Positions 22,651 through 35,065 are shown, counted from the first letter of the stretch. The stretch: DNA of 64,000 bases from Atriophallophorus winterbourni (GCA_013407085.1 JACCGJ010023832.1:1-64000), one strand, 5' to 3'. Translations and numbers: made by a program. The notes: generated by a model from the sequence alone, not told the origin.

Positions 22651-24927
22651 CAAGATTAAAACTGTGCTGTTATTTCTAATTCATTCAAATATACAAACAA
22701 AATATTACCACATGAGAGTTAACTTAGTAAGCATAATCTAACAGTTAATTAATTAATATTTTGTTTACCAGTGTTTCTGCCCATGCTTAGTAAATTCTAC
22801 TGAAGAACTGATGACCGGTTATGTATGGTCCCTTTAATAGCTCCAGTAAATCTTGCAACAAAATAATCACTTGTTTTTTAATTGTAAATTTTTGAGACAA
22901 ATTCACTGAAATCCGAATTTTTTTGGATCTGTTTCAAATCAAATGTGAAGATCGGTCTTGCAATGATTGGCTTTGCCAATCTTATCAACAGTAACTATCA
23001 ACTTCAATTTTGCTCACTGTTTTAAACACATAAGAAAATTTTGCAAATCGTGATATCTATACTAATTTGAGTGATTGACTGGGTTTATCCTATCATAGTT
23101 GCATTCCTTTGAATGACGAACAATTAATTTAACATATTTCAAAGCATTCGTCATAATTTCTATCAAAATTATTATTTTATCTGTGTCATCTCTGCTACTT
23201 GTCCTGTAAGGCTTAATGAAATGTCTGTTAAAGGAATGTAATCCAATAACAAATTATAGTACATTGTTTAAACTTAACATACTTTGATGAATAATGATGT
23301 TTCGGTAATCATTTTCATAACTTTTTTCTGTTCGATATTGTAAAATTATAAATAGACTCACATGAAACACTAACAACTTCCCGGAGTTTCGCTGCAATAA
23401 AATTCAGTAAAATTGAGATGTCATATAATCAGCACATATCTACCAGAAAAAACGCTGAATTCGGGAGCATGAAACCGATTTAGTAACGGATAATCGTCTA
23501 ATATTGAACTCATTCTAACGCTCAATGATTGTACCTGAGCAGTAGATGTTGGGGTTAAGATCCACGTGTGTAATTTATATATACCGAAAGCCTTTGATTG
23601 CATAAAACGCAGTATCCTATTGTGAAAGCCTGAACGTTGTGGTATCCGTCCTCGGTCCAATCTTATTGCACTCCATGCCGATGGCATGAGGCTCTTATCA
23701 AATGTAACATCGTAATGTTTGCGAACGACATTAAAGCGTGGTCCATGCTTAGTGTGAACTACCTCAGAAGGATTCGAAAACTCCGCGGATGATCCCCAGA
23801 TATCGTATATTCACCATTTCCAAAAGTGTTGCGTATACAACATTAGCAATTGTGTACAGATTCAATATTCTCTTCAAAGAAACAGTCATTCTCTAACCAA
23901 ATAACAGAAGGAATTACGTGTTTTATTCTGCAAAAGCATAGTTATAACAACTGACTGCAAATTCTTCTACAGGAAAACACCACATGATAATTATGTGATG
24001 CTCTCAAAACACTCAATTTTCAGTATATTAATTACGTATATGGGATTCACTATAAGGTATTCAGTGCAAGCCTGGTCGGTATGGTTTAAAAAGTATTTGC
24101 CACTTTGCTAACTATATACAATGGAGCTACTAAACATTTTGCCGGATCCAGACGGATACTATAGAACGAACGAATATCTACACTTATATTATTTATTGAT
24201 ACACATTGTTGGCTCCAAGGGTATTTGATTTCGGTTAACAATAATTTTTCAACCTTAAATACCCTCTACAATGCTCACGGGGCTCGCAGTAATAGCAAGC
24301 TCACACCCTTACTCTGAATGTACATGACTCACGACTCAAATGCACAGCACATGTTTTGCCGTGTAATGTTGTTATACTTAGAACAGACAATACTATTATG
24401 CTGTGCACACCAAATTAAAACCTTATTCAAGAGAATTCGTGTTGCCTTGTCGGCCATTGACCTGTGCATTTAAGAAAGATATGCATCTTGAGTCCATCAG
24501 TCTATGCGTGTCTCCGATGTGCAAACTAAATCATTTTCTTTAATTTGAAGTTTTTTTTATTCTTAACTACTGCGTTAGTAAGCAAATCTCATTATGGCTT
24601 CTCAAAAATGATTGCTTGTCAAAATAATTGTTCAAATGTAATGATGTGTTTTTCGTAAATCTTATGCATTTGTATCCAATTGATATAAATTTAGGTTTAG
24701 GTGAATATTATGCGGTTTCTTCATATTAAATTTGTATGCGTTTTATGACTTTTCGTATATAATGATATTGGTCTTGAAAAACGTTGTTGTTGGATATATC
24801 TGGTGTTATTGCAATAAACAACATTTCCAAATATGAGTTTCATTATTGCCACTTATTGTGATTTGCGACAATTGAGTAGCCACACTGATTAAAACAAAGG
24901 ATTAGAACAATAATGTAAACTAAAAAG
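22651..24927. repeat. 2.28-kb tandem repeat, copy B (left unit)
   Basis: Direct repeat of copy A. It keeps the same minus-strand open frame (23687-23421 from the ATG) with changes such as Leu to Ser, Glu to Gln and Arg to His. After 24927 the sequence leaves the repeat. Confidence 0.96.
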
Positions 24928-25911
24928 CCGTGTCGTGTCAAGTTTAATGTCCTGAATGAGTAAAACATCAATGAGATATGTCTTTACAAATGCACGATTG
25001 TTGAGCGGCAAATTCAATGAACTGCCTCTATTTTGATGAAATATTTACCAAGCATCTTCCCTCTAAAACGAACCCGGCTGAATTCACACTAAACAGAGAG
25101 TGATCTAGAATTACCCGACATGGCAAATGTTCGCCACGACCGTGAAACGAGTGGATGGTTAGCCAGAACATTTTGTGACGTTACATTAGGATTCACACAA
25201 CGATTTACGGTATACACTCTGTTATTCTCTCTGATTGGTCAAATGCAAAGATTGCGTTGAAGAATTAGCATATGGCAACACGCAGGGAAATTAGACTTCA
25301 TCCAACATTCACATAATTTGCATGGCCAATTTTATATTCACTTGTGGATATCCAATTATCGTTGTCTTCAACTTATCGGAAACTCCGGAACACTCCCTCA
25401 AACGCGTATCTAGTGAGTTGATTAACATTATTCCTGTTCATATCAACATTGCATGTAATACATGATACCCCGGAACGATCTACTTCACGTAAAATGTTAT
25501 ATTGACACGCAATAAGCATAACATTGTCAGTGATACATACGAAAGTACAACTGGTCAATTTATATATCTGTTTCAACTAGTAGGAACAAATTATTCTTGA
25601 AATCATTTAAACTGATCAATGCCCTGTCTTCAAGTGATAATCATTATAATGCGATTTACTGTGAACCGTAACCAGAAACCTCAATGACCTGCGATAAATT
25701 CGGTATGCTGACTAACAAAATAAACTGGTTTTTTCAAGATATCTTGTACTACCAATGGCGCGTATCACGCATGAAGAAGTTCCACCCCGAGATATTTGAT
25801 CGCATGAGTTATGATCCCGCTGAATAAAAACCAGGAGTTGCAGGCGATTGCACGTCATGTTGACAAACAACAAATTCATCTGAATCTGCTGGGAAAATAG
25901 TCACTTTTTGT
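24928..25911. other. No gene seen
   Basis: First sequence present only once in the window. A 67-codon minus frame at 25576-25373 has no recognisable features. Confidence 0.5.
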
Positions 25912-27063
25912 TTATCTGTATTTAGTCCAACAGAACATGCAATGTACATCAAAAGCATACCATTCAAACCAATGTTTTACTGAATGAAATAACATTTGAT
26001 TTGATCCATTTGAAAACCGTGAGGTCAACTTCGAACCAAGATGTAACTCCGCCAATAATAGAGTAATTTGCGCAGTTGATATACAATTTACTGATATAAT
26101 TGACTGAACAAACACTGTAGTGCGTATATATACATTAGACGTCTCTGTTTTTTCTACGATACGGTTCATAGGGATGTCTATGGTGAGAGAGAACTCATCC
26201 ATGTTTGTGATGTGGTACTTTATGATCTCGTTCTTGCAGTATGTGCGAAAGATAGCTATCCTTTCATTTTAATACTTTGGCAGTTGCTGTGAAGTGGTAG
26301 TTCTTGTGCGGATAGAGACGCCGTTTAGTGAAACGGAAGCACCAAGAAATACCTCCTTGAAATTCGTCTATCTTTATATCACGTGCCATCGCTGCTGCCT
26401 GAATTCGAATGGAGATTGATGAGAGACTACTACCTGCTCTTCACTGTTAAGTAATCCACTGCTTAATTTTGTCCTCTAATTGTATCCATCTTGCCTTGTA
26501 TCTTTGGAAACTTTTCTTCGTCTTCTTTACTTGACGCAAGTCATCCTCTTGTTCCCTCCACTTCCGCACCATTGATTCATTGATGTTGAATTGTTTCGCA
26601 GCTGCTCAATTCCCATGTTGTACTGCGCGGCTGATGGCCTTAAGTTTGAAATCCGCATCGTAAGCATGTCAATTAACATGTGCTATTTTGGGGTCTTTAA
26701 TTACCGGATGTTTAAGCACCGTACCCACCGGGAATAGTGGTTTCGGTTAGCGGAAGAGTTTCATTTTAATCGCTGAATAGTTTCATTTTGATCTGTTGTT
26801 GATTGTTTGACACTGACCCCAAAGCAAGTCTGTCTAGCCAGCTTAGAAAGTCGACTCCACGACCATCAGTGATTATTCTTCTACAATCAAGGGGAGTGAC
26901 ATCGTCACTTACCAAAGTCGTAATGAAACATTTTGACAGATTGTTCAGCGCAGTGTGAACATACACTATTCATACATAAGGCGCACCGGAATATAGGGCA
27001 AACTGCCGATTTTTCGTACAAATTAGTGTTTTTATATGCGCCTTTTAGTCCGAAAAATACGGT
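25912..27063 (-). mobile_element. pogo/Tigger-type DNA transposon fossil
   Basis: The minus strand encodes in order: YDADFKLKAISRAVQHGN at about 26662-26609, MVRKWREQEDDLRQVKKTKK from 26572 (first CENP-B-type helix-turn-helix, ending KARWIQLEDKIKQWI), QAAAMARDIKIDEFQGGISW near 26400-26340 (second helix-turn-helix), and MDEFSLTIDIPMNR from 26202, which corresponds to the start of the DDE domain with its first acidic residue. The rest of the DDE domain is lost. At least two stops and two frame changes. The GCGCCTTTTAGTCCGAAAAA stretch from 27038 to 27063, followed by TA, resembles the terminal repeats I recall for this group; the other end is missing. Confidence 0.75.
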
Positions 27064-27690
27064 TATAGGAAGGGTGAGATAACGACTACTATTTTTATAG
27101 CAGGAAGTGATTCCGATGTTGCTAATTACAGGGTGACCAGACTATATGACATGTCATACAAGAAGAGGATTGCAACTCTGAACCCTTTGACTGTCTGTAC
27201 CGTCGTTGCAGGTGTGAATTGATATTGCTGTTACACATCTAGCATACAATGGATCACTTCCTTTAACACCATTTTCATAGGTAAGAATCACATGATAGTA
27301 TATCGCGGGGCTACATACTATTTATTCAACACTCTAGATCAAACTGTCAAAGGTTTTTCTTTACTGTCCCAGTTTGTTTTATATGGTATTCTGTGACCCC
27401 CAAATTTCATTACTCTGAATATGTTCAATAAAGAACTTGGAACGTATATTTTGACATAATCCAAATTTGCACCTGAATACACATGATGACTTTCCATATT
27501 GATGAAACATTTGTTTTATCTTTATGCATTCCCTTTATTTTTAATCTAGGGTTACTGTAAAGTGCATGCTTTTCGGATTTCAAAAACATAGTATAGCTTT
27601 GAATTCATGCAAATGGGATTCTTTTTAAATGATCATGTATACAAACACTGGTCCCTTATAGCTCTTGACAACCAAATTCAGCTTTTGCCT
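27064..27690. other. No gene seen
   Basis: AT-rich; no frame or element recognised. A GGTAAGAATC at 27281 looks like a splice donor but has no exon-like frame beside it. Confidence 0.45.
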
Positions 27691-29500
27691 GCACGCGTGG
27701 TCATGTGCGACTCGGCGGAACTGCTCCCACTGACAGGAGAAAGGGCGAAGGCGGCTGACAGGGGCCTCAAATCCAGCAAGATTTGGGCAGGTGGATCTCA
27801 TACGTCCAAGAAGGCGGTTCACCTGGGGAAAGGAAAACCGTTATCTCGAATTTCTACTGCCTTGTGTCTACATCCAATAAAGGAAAAGGCTCCAGTAGTC
27901 AACCTCAACGAGAAATCCGGAACCGGAGTCCCGTTAGGCAGTCGGAAGTTTTATACAACTTCGCCTTGCCAACTTCTGCGACCGCATCTTTGTCCAAAGG
28001 TATTCGCCTAGCTGTTCCTTCGGTTCTGGTGCTGCCGTGAAAAGTGAGCAAATGCTGTGTGGTCAAAAGCCAGGTCTCCACTTTAAACTGCGCTGGCGGA
28101 GATCACAACCCACTAATGGAGAGGACACCCCATTTCGCTTCTGCGGATAATAACAGGAGAACATAAGATACCGGTTAACAGCTATGGTTCTATTGGCGTG
28201 GAGCTCAGCGCCTGAAGGTGCTTCCAACGGTGGGAGAAACTTTTAGGTATCATGCTAGGGATCCCCCAGCTAATATGGTGCCGTCTCCCCACTGTCGGCT
28301 ATCCTCATCGGGTGCATGAGAATTAGAAATCAACTGACAAGCATACTGGTTTTTGCACCAGAAAAACGAACTACTTGAAACCGAATGTCATTTTTGAAAT
28401 TGGAATCCATGCTTTCTGAATTTCATGACCAAGTCTCAAATATCAGAGACTTGAGACCGAATGTCGACGTGGCTGCCCTGCAAGTTACGCGATTCCCAGA
28501 CACTGGTATTCTAACGAAAAGAGATTACACATTTTTTGGTATGGAAGGGGTGTTGATGAGATCACACGCATGCACTAGTCTTCGCTGTTTGAAACGATCT
28601 TCAAAAACGTGCCAATACTGGAATTTGTATAATATGATCAAGAGAGCTGTTGGTCCAAACAAATTTAAAACGGCTCTCATTAGGTCTGCATCTGATGACC
28701 TGATTGTGGACAAATCTCAGCAGATGAAAAGATGTGTAGAACACTTCTCGTGTCTCTACTCTAGGGACAATACGGTTTTATTGTTGTATTTGAAAATGTT
28801 GAGCGGTTACAGTCTCTTTGATATCTAGATACTCCCCCTACTCTCGATGAGCTTGATAGTGCAATTGATTCCTTAGCGAATGGGAAGGCTTCTGGCGACG
28901 ACAAAATTTCACCTAGTTTTATCAAATGCTGTAGAGCAGCATTATTGAAACCGCCATACAATCTGCTTCTTCTGTGCTGACACGAGGAGTGCGTCACATA
29001 AGAGATGCTAGACAACGATCGTCACGCTATTCAATAATACATGATATAGAGTCGACTGCATCATTCACAGAGGAAACTCCCTTCTGAATATTGTAGTCGA
29101 ATTGTTTGCCGAAGTCTTGCAAATCCGGCTGCAAGTTTTAGCTGATGGAAAACACTCCAAATCTCAATGTGGCTTTCGCAAGAAAAAAACTACCGTTGAC
29201 ATGATCTTCTTCCTGAGACAACTCCCGGAGAAGTGTCGGGAAAAGCATGTGCAACTATACGCTGTTTTTATTGATTTAACGAAGTTACTCGACTTCGTCA
29301 GCAGGAAGCGTCTTTTCAAAATACTTCATTTGATGAGCTGCCCACCCAAGACTGCTCGAACTCGTTATCTCGTTTTACGCAGGCATGAACGGCTCAGTCC
29401 ATTTTAACGGTTTCAGCTCAGAAGAGTCGTCAAAACGGGTGTGTTCTTGCTCCTACGCTGTTCGGCATTTTCTTTGCTCTGCTTCTACAACAACATTCAA
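27691..29500 (+). mobile_element. RTE retrotransposon with probable 5' leader, decayed
   Basis: 28430-29500 carries endonuclease, linker and RT pieces (see pseudogene). The 700 bp before it are clearly GC-richer than the surroundings and lie directly upstream, so they probably are the element's 5' untranslated leader; this part is inference. The 3' half is cut off after motif B, where satellite sequence begins. Confidence 0.65.
28385..29480 (+). pseudogene. RTE endonuclease N-terminus, linker and RT N-part, broken
   Basis: At about 28460-28560 the frame reads VDVAALQVTRFPDTGILTKR, matching the family's ALQETRLPD block, with the catalytic Glu changed to Val. It then skips most of the endonuclease to the linker (NMIKRAVGPNKFKTALIRS near 28630-28690). 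Then DELDSAIDSLANGKASGDD in another frame near 28850-28900, CGFRKKKTTVDMIFFLRQLP near 29168-29230, FIDLTKLLDFV near 29268-29300 (KAFD changed to KLLD), and VLAPTLFGIFFALLLQ near 29444-29490. Several stops and frameshifts. Confidence 0.82.
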
Positions 29501-29526
29501 ACACTCTCTACATGAAATATTGCTTA

Positions 29527-29940
29527 TGTGATTGAACATTTTGGTCGTACCACCCTTATCATAAAGTGTCACACAAGCGCAAATCTTTTTCCACTTTTCC
29601 AATGTGACAAGCCTTTGCGGATCTCCATCTACTGTCATTAATTGATGAGTGTAAACTGCACATAACCGGCGATGAGGTATGTATCTCTGTGATGGAAATG
29701 CATGCAAGTGATCTTCTATGTACATTGTCATGAAGTCAACCCTAATTACATGAATGTTGGTAATTGTGATTAAGCATGTTGGCAGTACCAACGGCATAAA
29801 CGCGCAATCTGTTTATCATCAATGCAGTGTTGCAAGTGCTAGAGAATGCTGCTACCATTGTCGCTACCGGATAAGTGGTAAGATCCTGTAACCAGTTATT
29901 CGGTGTGTTATGTAAATGTATACTGAACTGCTTTCATTTT
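29527..29940 (+). repeat. Two degenerate monomers of the 233-bp satellite
   Basis: Aligns with 5191-5600: TTTTGGTCGTACCACCCTTAT at 29540, CACAAGCGCAA, CCTTTGCGGATCTCCAT, TTGATGAGTGTAAACTGCAC at 29642, then a second round with CTACCGGATAAGTGGTAA near 29875 (spacing about 235). Core blocks are mutated here (TTGATGA, ATAAC). Begins exactly where the plus-strand RTE is truncated. Confidence 0.7.
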
Positions 29941-29984
29941 AATGGTCATTGGTTTAACTCCGTTGCAGATTACTATTTCTCCAC

Positions 29985-30110
29985 CTCGCCAAGTCAATGG
30001 CAATAGCCTTCATTTATCTTTAGCAAACATGTTTTCAACGCAAGTGCGATTTGCGCAACGGTCGACTACCAGATTGTTACTCACCACAAGTGTCACCTTT
30101 ACAATATCAT
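29985..30110 (-). mobile_element. RTE scrap, C-terminal region
   Basis: CGCCAAGTCAATGGCAATAG..TTTAGCAAACATGTTTTCAACGCAAGTGCG..GGTCGACTACCAGATTG matches 47115-47215 of the better RTE copy in the same orientation. No frame left. Confidence 0.65.
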
Positions 30111-30313
30111 TTGCTTCGTCTATGTATTCTCACTATTTGAGAATAAATTTCGCTCTTGCAATTGCATTGATAAGACATCTAACTTCGCAAACACCTCTAG
30201 AAAGATATACTTTATGATTAACGTTTCGACGTCCACAGCAGATTGCAGCGTTATTTTGTATAATGGGGATTATATTTGTGAAAAGAATTCAGTTGGTGTC
30301 CCAACCAAACTAT

Positions 30314-32117
30314 TTATGAGGGACTAGCTGCAGCAAGTTTTATCATACTACAGAGTTTATACCACTCAACAACGTCATGTATTTGCTCATCTTGAAACAG
30401 CGTTACTGTAACACGGACATGTGCTTTCATATAACACCGATTTTCATACCCGCGGAATTTGTATTGAGTTCGTTTTTGTATTGGTCTTTTTAGAGGCGGT
30501 CTTTTCTCAATCATTTATCGTATCCGTCAAGTTGAGAAGATACTGAATACTAACCTGTTTTTTGATCATCTTTACGCTCATCTCGTTAAATGTTTGGCTT
30601 TTTTGAGTATGATGCATTTTCTATGATTTCTATGGCAGTAAATTCTAAGTTGCGCAAAAATGCTGCCTTTATGTCATTTTCATCAGTTCAATCAGATTTT
30701 GCATACTGGATTCCAGTCCATTTAATCGCGTATCAATTCCATCTTCTGGTATTTTTGTCAGTGCTTCTGTCGGATGATCGATCGTGAATTTTTCGAGCGC
30801 GACAAAAAGCAGTGTGACTAATAAGAGCAAAATGTGAACTGATTCCGGCGATGAGCTTCAGTAGTTAATCGCACGATGTTAAACGTATAACTAGTAGATT
30901 GCGAAGAATGAGAACTTCACGATGATGTTCTCATTTTTGCGGACAATGAAAGTATCTACAGCGTTTAGCGGCTAAATATACTATGGAAACAATACGAGAA
31001 ATTTTAATTCGCTCGTATTATCGAATAACGCTACGGAAGTGGAATATCCAAACTTCTGAATGTCAGTGGACTTTAACAATGAAGAATATATTCGCGTTCT
31101 TCTTAGTGTAAGATCATTTTACCTTGATAATCTGTAGCTCCAAATAATGCGGCGCGCTGAACTATAAACGATATGCATCCTCAGTATTGAGCCTAAACAC
31201 CGTAGATAAATGTAGTATCATTTTTGATGTGTCTCGAGTGTTTGAGTGATTCTTGTCGGAGAAATCAAGAAAACAAACCGTATTTAAATAAATGCGGTAA
31301 TACGCTGTTTTTGAAATATCCGGAGTCCAGCATAACGATCTCAATTATAGGGGATAACGTTTCTGCCCAGCGGCTATATTGAAGTGATTCTCGATCACTG
31401 TGTTACTCTCATCATACTCTGCAACCAATTTTAGAGATTGAATATTTTCAAAAGAAGTTATAAAACCTCCTTCGTTGAAGAATTTCGTCCGCTTTTGTTC
31501 GTCTAATAACGTCTGATTGGTGCTCAACAATTTCCCGTATCACCAAACAGTCAAATCTCCAAGGATCATTTTATTCGGTAGATTTAATAGGGATAGGAAT
31601 ATTTCAACCGTTATGATTCATTAAATCTATGTCAACATTGTATACGTTTAACAGACTACAACACTATAAACTCCACCTGAGCTTCGAGCTGTCGATTTTG
31701 AAATTGCCAGTGAAGTGAGCTTTAAAATTCAAGTTATGGTCACCGTTTAGTTTTATCGTTGAAAGCTTTCGTATTTTTTACAGGCGTCTATGAATCACCA
31801 TTGAAGCCTGCTCAATTTCTATATTCTGTATTCGAATTTTTATTAGTTTTTCCTCGAATCGAATGAACATTCCACATTTTCTTCTGTGTTGGATTAGAAA
31901 GTGATGATATGTGTGACTAAAGAACGGATTTTATTTAGAAACTACGCAATTCACATTGTGCATAACAAGGAAATTCTGCTCACGATTGTAAAGATTATCA
32001 GCAGATTTGTCCTAAATATAGGTCACGAATATTAATCACGAAATTCGACCCATAAAGCAAGTTCTCGGATTCGTTATTCATAGTTCATGAATTTCCCTGA
32101 TCTACTACACTAGGCAT
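30314..32117 (-). pseudogene. Long decayed coding tract, family not recognised
   Basis: The minus strand keeps protein-like reading for 1.8 kb if scattered stops and frame changes are allowed. Pieces in order: SENLLYGSNFVINIRDLYLG (about 32060-32000), MFIRFEEKLIKIRIQNIEIE (about 31870), NGDHNLNFKAHFTGNFKIDS (about 31755-31695), LPNKMILGDLTVW (about 31575), then 31530-31162 open for over 120 codons except one TAA at 31345-31347, then DIQKFGYSTSVALFDNTSEL near 31060, a helical stretch DTRLNGLESSMQNLIELMK near 30700, and an ATG frame 30514-30314 starting MIEKRPPLKRPIQKR. No introns are needed. Could be a retroelement, an old viral insertion or a retrocopy; I cannot say which. Confidence 0.4.
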
Positions 32118-33160
32118 GTTGGAACGTTTCAACCTTCAAACAAATTCCTTGTCCATATTTCATATGAATTTTGAAATCAAAACACTAATTCATTTGTTTT
32201 TGCGCTTGCATGTTAAATATATCGACTCCATTTTTATAACACCTTTAGTTCCACTTGGACTCCAGCGCGTTACGTGATATTGTTTTGAAATTGAGCAGTT
32301 AATGTTTTCGTTTTACCTCATTTATTGAGGTATGTTTTCTTATGCTTTGACTGTCTCAATAACGTACCGCGTTTATTGACAAATCCAAATTATCTTCTGA
32401 TATAAATGGGGATTTTGAGGGTTACTTATCTTGAAAAAGCTTCTTAGGTTTATTTCAGTGACTATCATCATTCTTCTCTCAAGACTAATTGATTTTTTCC
32501 GTCGTAGATATGACATTCTCGACAGCCACGAAAACCATAAGAGCCGGTAAGCAGTGTTGTCTTTAAAATTGTTGATTCGGAGGACGTGACAATATCAGTT
32601 TCAAATCTGACGCCTGGGGTGTGAGTGACCTGATCCTGTGTAATTTCTTGAGTAGTTGATTTTGAAAGTGGACGATGATTGCATGCAACTCAATCCGTCA
32701 AACATAGTCCCTAGCCCTTAAATAATTTTATCGTAATATTATCACGCGATTACAGGTCAGCTTACATTTTGATCTGGCATCAGAGCTTTTAGCTGATTAC
32801 AAATAAGTAGCTTCATCTATTTGAATGTAATTTTTTATATTGAGATAATAAATATATTAGGACATCTATCATGTTTTTCTTACGCCGTCAATTTTACATT
32901 TGAAATAGAAAACAAAGCAGCAGAAAGTTCCATGCTTTATTTTTTGTGTTTTTCATGTATATTTGCGCTCGCAAAGCAGTGCTAACTTGGTCATTGCTGT
33001 GTAAAAAATAATTAAAAAAAATAATGTGTTATAATAATAAGTAGGATTAAGGTTGAATATAACTGTTTGCAAATTTCGAAACTACAGTTTGTTCTACTTA
33101 ACTCTTAATTTATTTTGTGCTGACTTTAACGTGCTAACGTGTACGTTTCTGTTTCAAAAA
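32118..33160. other. No gene seen
   Basis: Very AT-rich. Weak continuation of the minus-strand tract as far as about 32250 is possible but not supportable. Confidence 0.45.
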
Positions 33161-33205
<45 letters not shown>

Positions 33206-33224
33206 GTTTATATATATATATATA
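33161..33224. repeat. (TAT)n then (TA)n microsatellite
   Basis: Trinucleotide repeat 33161-33204, a 4-base break, then alternating TA to 33224. Confidence 0.97.
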
Positions 33225-34585
33225 CCTAACTGGTTCCGTCGAATCATTAGCTTTATGAACATTCTGCAGCATGATTTCACAAGAATGCTATAGTTGAACG
33301 GGAAACAGCTAAATATCAAAGTGAGCATGTTGAACGGCCTTGCGAAGGTTGAGTCCATGTCACTCCAATATTATTCATGAATGGCACAGATAATCTCATT
33401 ATTCAACCGTTCTCTCTCGATAAGCGCGACAGACGCGAATTGGAGTTGACTTAAAATTACCCAAATTTGTTAAGTATATAGAAAGTAACTTAAATCCACA
33501 TGCTTGTTCCTATCAGTTTTCTATATATCGGAGTGCATTTTCACCAGTCTTCAAAAAACGATGTACTCCAATTAGATAGACATGACGTTCATATTTCAGG
33601 ATTTCACGTTAATACTGTCATGTATTTAGATTTTTATGAAATGATGTTTATGCATTTGGATGGTAAACGTGTATTTCTTAGTCACATTACCGACATCGCG
33701 CAGGCTATGTTCTCACTAAAATTACGGTCAATCTTTGAATTAATGAATAAGTTAGTGCTCAATATTAATGCAGTTATCAATCAAACTATATACGTGTTTC
33801 TTCATCATGCCCGAATTGCATCTATATCCTCCACAGTGTGTGTCTTTCCTCTCTAGGTATGCAAACCTCTTGATTCATTTTACATGTTGCAGCAGCTATC
33901 GAATGTCATTGAGGAACTGTGTTATCCCGTTAAAATCTGTGTTGTATTCAACACTGTTCAAACGTTTTCAGTATAAAGTTGTTTGAGATTTTGCTCGGTA
34001 AAAATGGAACATCATATCCCTGAACGATAAGGCGTCTGAAATGATGCTCACTTTAGTAATGTAAGTGACCAGTAGTTGAAATGACAGAATTAATCAAAAC
34101 GAAACTTGGTAGGGTTCCCAAAATCAATTTTTTAAACCTTAAAGCGGAATCATCATATTCTTTGTATGCAGAATCTGAATCTTGACAGTTTCCGTCCAGT
34201 TAGTCGTGCCGAATATCTTTCTCTCGCATCTTTTCTGTTCACATTATAATTCTCCTTGATCTCTTCAAAATTGTGCAAGATTTTTATTAATACGATATTA
34301 ATAGAAATCGAAAATATACAGAAATTGCATTTCTAGATTGTATCGCTGCTTTCATCAGCATTTTGAAAATTTTTGTTTTGAATATTCAGATTGAATGATT
34401 CAATTATTTGCATTACGTTGGAATAGAGTTGTGCTCAGATACATTTTGACCAAATTCCTCACAAGCTTGCATATGCATTTTCGTGAAAATAAAACCTTCC
34501 ACGTTATAAATGTGATTTACTAATGCGTACAACATACCAGTAAATCTAGAATATGGCGTCAGTAAGAACACTGAAGTCAAATTTG
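33225..34585. other. No firm gene
   Basis: A 118-codon plus frame (33500-33856) opens at an ATG but shows only the Leu/Phe/Ile-rich composition expected of AT-rich DNA. Confidence 0.4.
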
Positions 34586-35065
34586 CTATACATTACGGGC
34601 CAAATTTATTTTCTGGCTCTTCCACTTTAAAACTTCATCGTCTTCAAAAGTTTGTCCTTTCATTGTCCATCTTCGCATCACATCTAACCATCGAAATATC
34701 GTTCCAGTCCAGTCCTCTCCCTGCCGGGTGGCACATGAGGCGAAGACAACTTCACGCCAGTGGTTCCGGTCTGTCGCTGCTTCCGTTGCCGTCTTCACCG
34801 TGAATCCTTGTGCATGGTATTTTCGCTTTCAAAGTTCTGCTCCACGTTTCTTGGGCCGTCTCCTTTTTTCGTTTACCTTGCGAGCCAGTGCCTGGCTACC
34901 TTTGTATGCGACTGGGATCCATCCTGCGCCGACAAATGACCGAACCACGATCTGTTGTCCTCGTTTCCTTGAATGTAGGTTTTACGGGATAGGGTTGCTA
35001 GCCCTTAGCCCAACCCTCCTCCTTTCTCAGACGGGCTTGGGACCGTCCTTGGCGGAGTTATCGAA
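34586..35065 (-). mobile_element. Fragment of a second RTE-like retrotransposon family
   Basis: GC-rich island. The minus strand 34798-34586 reads EAATDRNHWREVVFASCATR, the DR..WR..V signature found near the C-terminus of RTE-type polyproteins, preceded in the same frame by a basic RRPKKRGAEL stretch and one stop. To the right, 34960-35065 is a different GC-rich block (AGCCCAACCCTCCTCCTTTC, CGGGCTTGGGACCG). It recalls leader sequence of flatworm retroelements from memory only. The sequence does not match the RTE family found elsewhere in the window. Confidence 0.5.

Larger units (their letters stand above)
1..24858. repeat. Left copy of a ~39-kb segmental duplication
   Basis: Base-by-base reading shows this stretch reappears from 39795 in the same orientation and order. 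Offsets between matching landmarks are 39794 at the left edge, 39770 at 981-2067, about 39940 at 5.8 kb, 41838 at 6838, 42227 at 9235, and 39140 from about 18.5 kb on. Each step matches an insertion or deletion visible in one copy. Position 24858 pairs with the last base of the window. The unit probably starts before base 1, so its true ends are not seen. Confidence 0.97.

Noticed and set aside
30314..32117. Assignment of the decayed tract to a Maverick/Polinton or a large DNA virus
   Set aside because: No polymerase B, integrase, protease, ATPase or capsid motif could be read; the idea rests on layout only.
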